Made by a program: the position numbers and the translations under genes
The notes under the pieces: generated by a model
What the model was told of the DNA's origin: nothing
Database searches by the model: none
What the model saw: only the letters and a program-made list of their open reading frames with translations
Shown: positions 63,443-64,000 of the stretch, in pieces
Numbering within the stretch: position 1 is the stretch's first letter
Layout: each line of letters begins with the position of its first letter
DNA from: Druceiella hillmani
Taxonomy: Eukaryota > Arthropoda > Insecta > Lepidoptera > Hepialidae
Direction: 5' to 3'
Length of the DNA: 64,000 bases
NCBI GenBank assembly: GCA_039881145.1
Contig: JAYKKI010000004.1
Coordinates: 46,162,001-46,226,000 of the forward strand

Positions 63443-63745
63443 TACCACATGTCTTGAAATAAAACTGTTAATAACGATTATAAAGCAAGTATTGTATTAA
63501 GAGCGTTCTCTATATCCTTATGCACATGTGAAAGCTGCATATTTAAAGATAAGAAGTATTTCTATGAAATTTTGTTCGGTTAAAATAATATTAAATTAAC
63601 AAAATTTAATATTAAACTACTAACCGAAAAATTAAAAATAATCTAATTTGTTATATCGGGTGGAGATTTAGAGTAGGATCAACGCGCAGTAAAAAAGCAA
63701 AAGGATTAAAGGACAGGGACATGAAAGGTATGAATTGTGTGGGAA
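63443..63745 (+). repeat. Long paralogous block, copy D (distal fragment)
   Basis: 63443-63550 ('accacatgtcttgaaataaaactg', 'gcaagtattgtattaagagcg', 'cacatgtgaaagctgcatatttaa') matches 14925-15020 of A and 38270-38370 of B. 63640-63745 ('aaaaggattaaaggacagggacatgaaagg') matches 38440-38540 of B. It begins within the first-exon candidate and has GCAAGT at the donor position. It may be the distal end of copy C, separated from it by about 10 kb of other sequence. Confidence 0.7.
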
Positions 63746-64000
63746 GGTAAAAAAATATAATTATTAGACAATATATATAGATTATAAAAATAATACATAA
63801 ATACAAATGCTTTTGCGGTAATAAATGGTACATAATGTAATAGACATATTTGTTTGGTTAATAAATAATCAGCGTTTTTTCGATAATTATCTAGAAAATA
63901 TGGAAACGTTCTAAAGCTTCAATAATCGAAGATATATAAAGAGAGTGTCACTCTCTCACTGATTCAGTAGTAACAAGGATGCTGCACCGTTAACATGCAT
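63746..64000. other. Window end, nothing recognised
   Basis: AT-rich DNA. A short GAGAGTGTCACTCTCTC inverted repeat is at about 63941-63957. Confidence 0.5.

Overview
This is AT-rich eukaryotic DNA (my eye estimate is about 70% A+T or more) from an animal, most likely an insect. The evidence is the transposon set: a PIF/Harbinger element with a MADF/BESS-type second ORF, a Transib (RAG1-related) transposase, a Penelope-like element with RT and GIY-YIG, a pogo/Tigger transposase, RTE- and Jockey/CR1-like LINE pieces, tRNA-derived SINEs and many (TA)n microsatellites. I see no complete protein-coding gene. Almost every long open frame is a chance frame in AT-rich DNA or a decayed transposon. 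I cannot fix the insect order; one repeat resembles a family I associate with Lepidoptera, which is weak evidence.

The dominant structure is a very large direct repeat. Copy A (about 1165-15030), copy B (about 24725-38540) and copy C (about 45233-53200) are colinear and in the same orientation. By eye they are roughly 70-90% similar in alignable stretches. A fragment of the distal end (copy D) lies at about 63443-63745. The copies differ by insertions and deletions that can be read as a history. A 2.9-kb Harbinger element and a 267-bp LINE tail are present only in A. A 278-bp fold-back element is present only in C. Small perfect hairpins are present only in B. In A and B one LINE sits at the same relative place, so it predates their separation. 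A short sub-repeat (E) occurs twice per long block.

Layout: 1-1164 unremarkable; 1165-15030 copy A, with Harbinger at 9346-12283 and the LINE tail at 13483-13749; 15031-24724 spacer with two SINEs, a LINE ORF1 relic (18800-19850), a local duplication and (TA)n tracts; 24725-38540 copy B with a LINE RT relic at 31150-32510; 38541-45232 spacer with a possible small two-exon gene (40203-40666, minus), a Penelope relic (41600-43195), a possible terminal exon (43269-43406, plus) and a Transib relic (43640-44960); 45233-53200 copy C with the fold-back element carrying a hammerhead-ribozyme-like motif; 53201-62559 mostly featureless DNA with microsatellites and a LINE scrap; 62560-63440 pogo relic; then copy D.

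Host coding candidates are few and tentative: a signal-peptide-like first exon near the end of copy A (14863-14960, good splice donor) with broken counterparts in B and D, the terminal-exon candidate at 43269, and the minus-strand two-exon candidate at 40203-40666. One reading is that the big block is the 5' flank and first exon of a tandemly duplicated, partly dead secreted-protein gene. That is inference.
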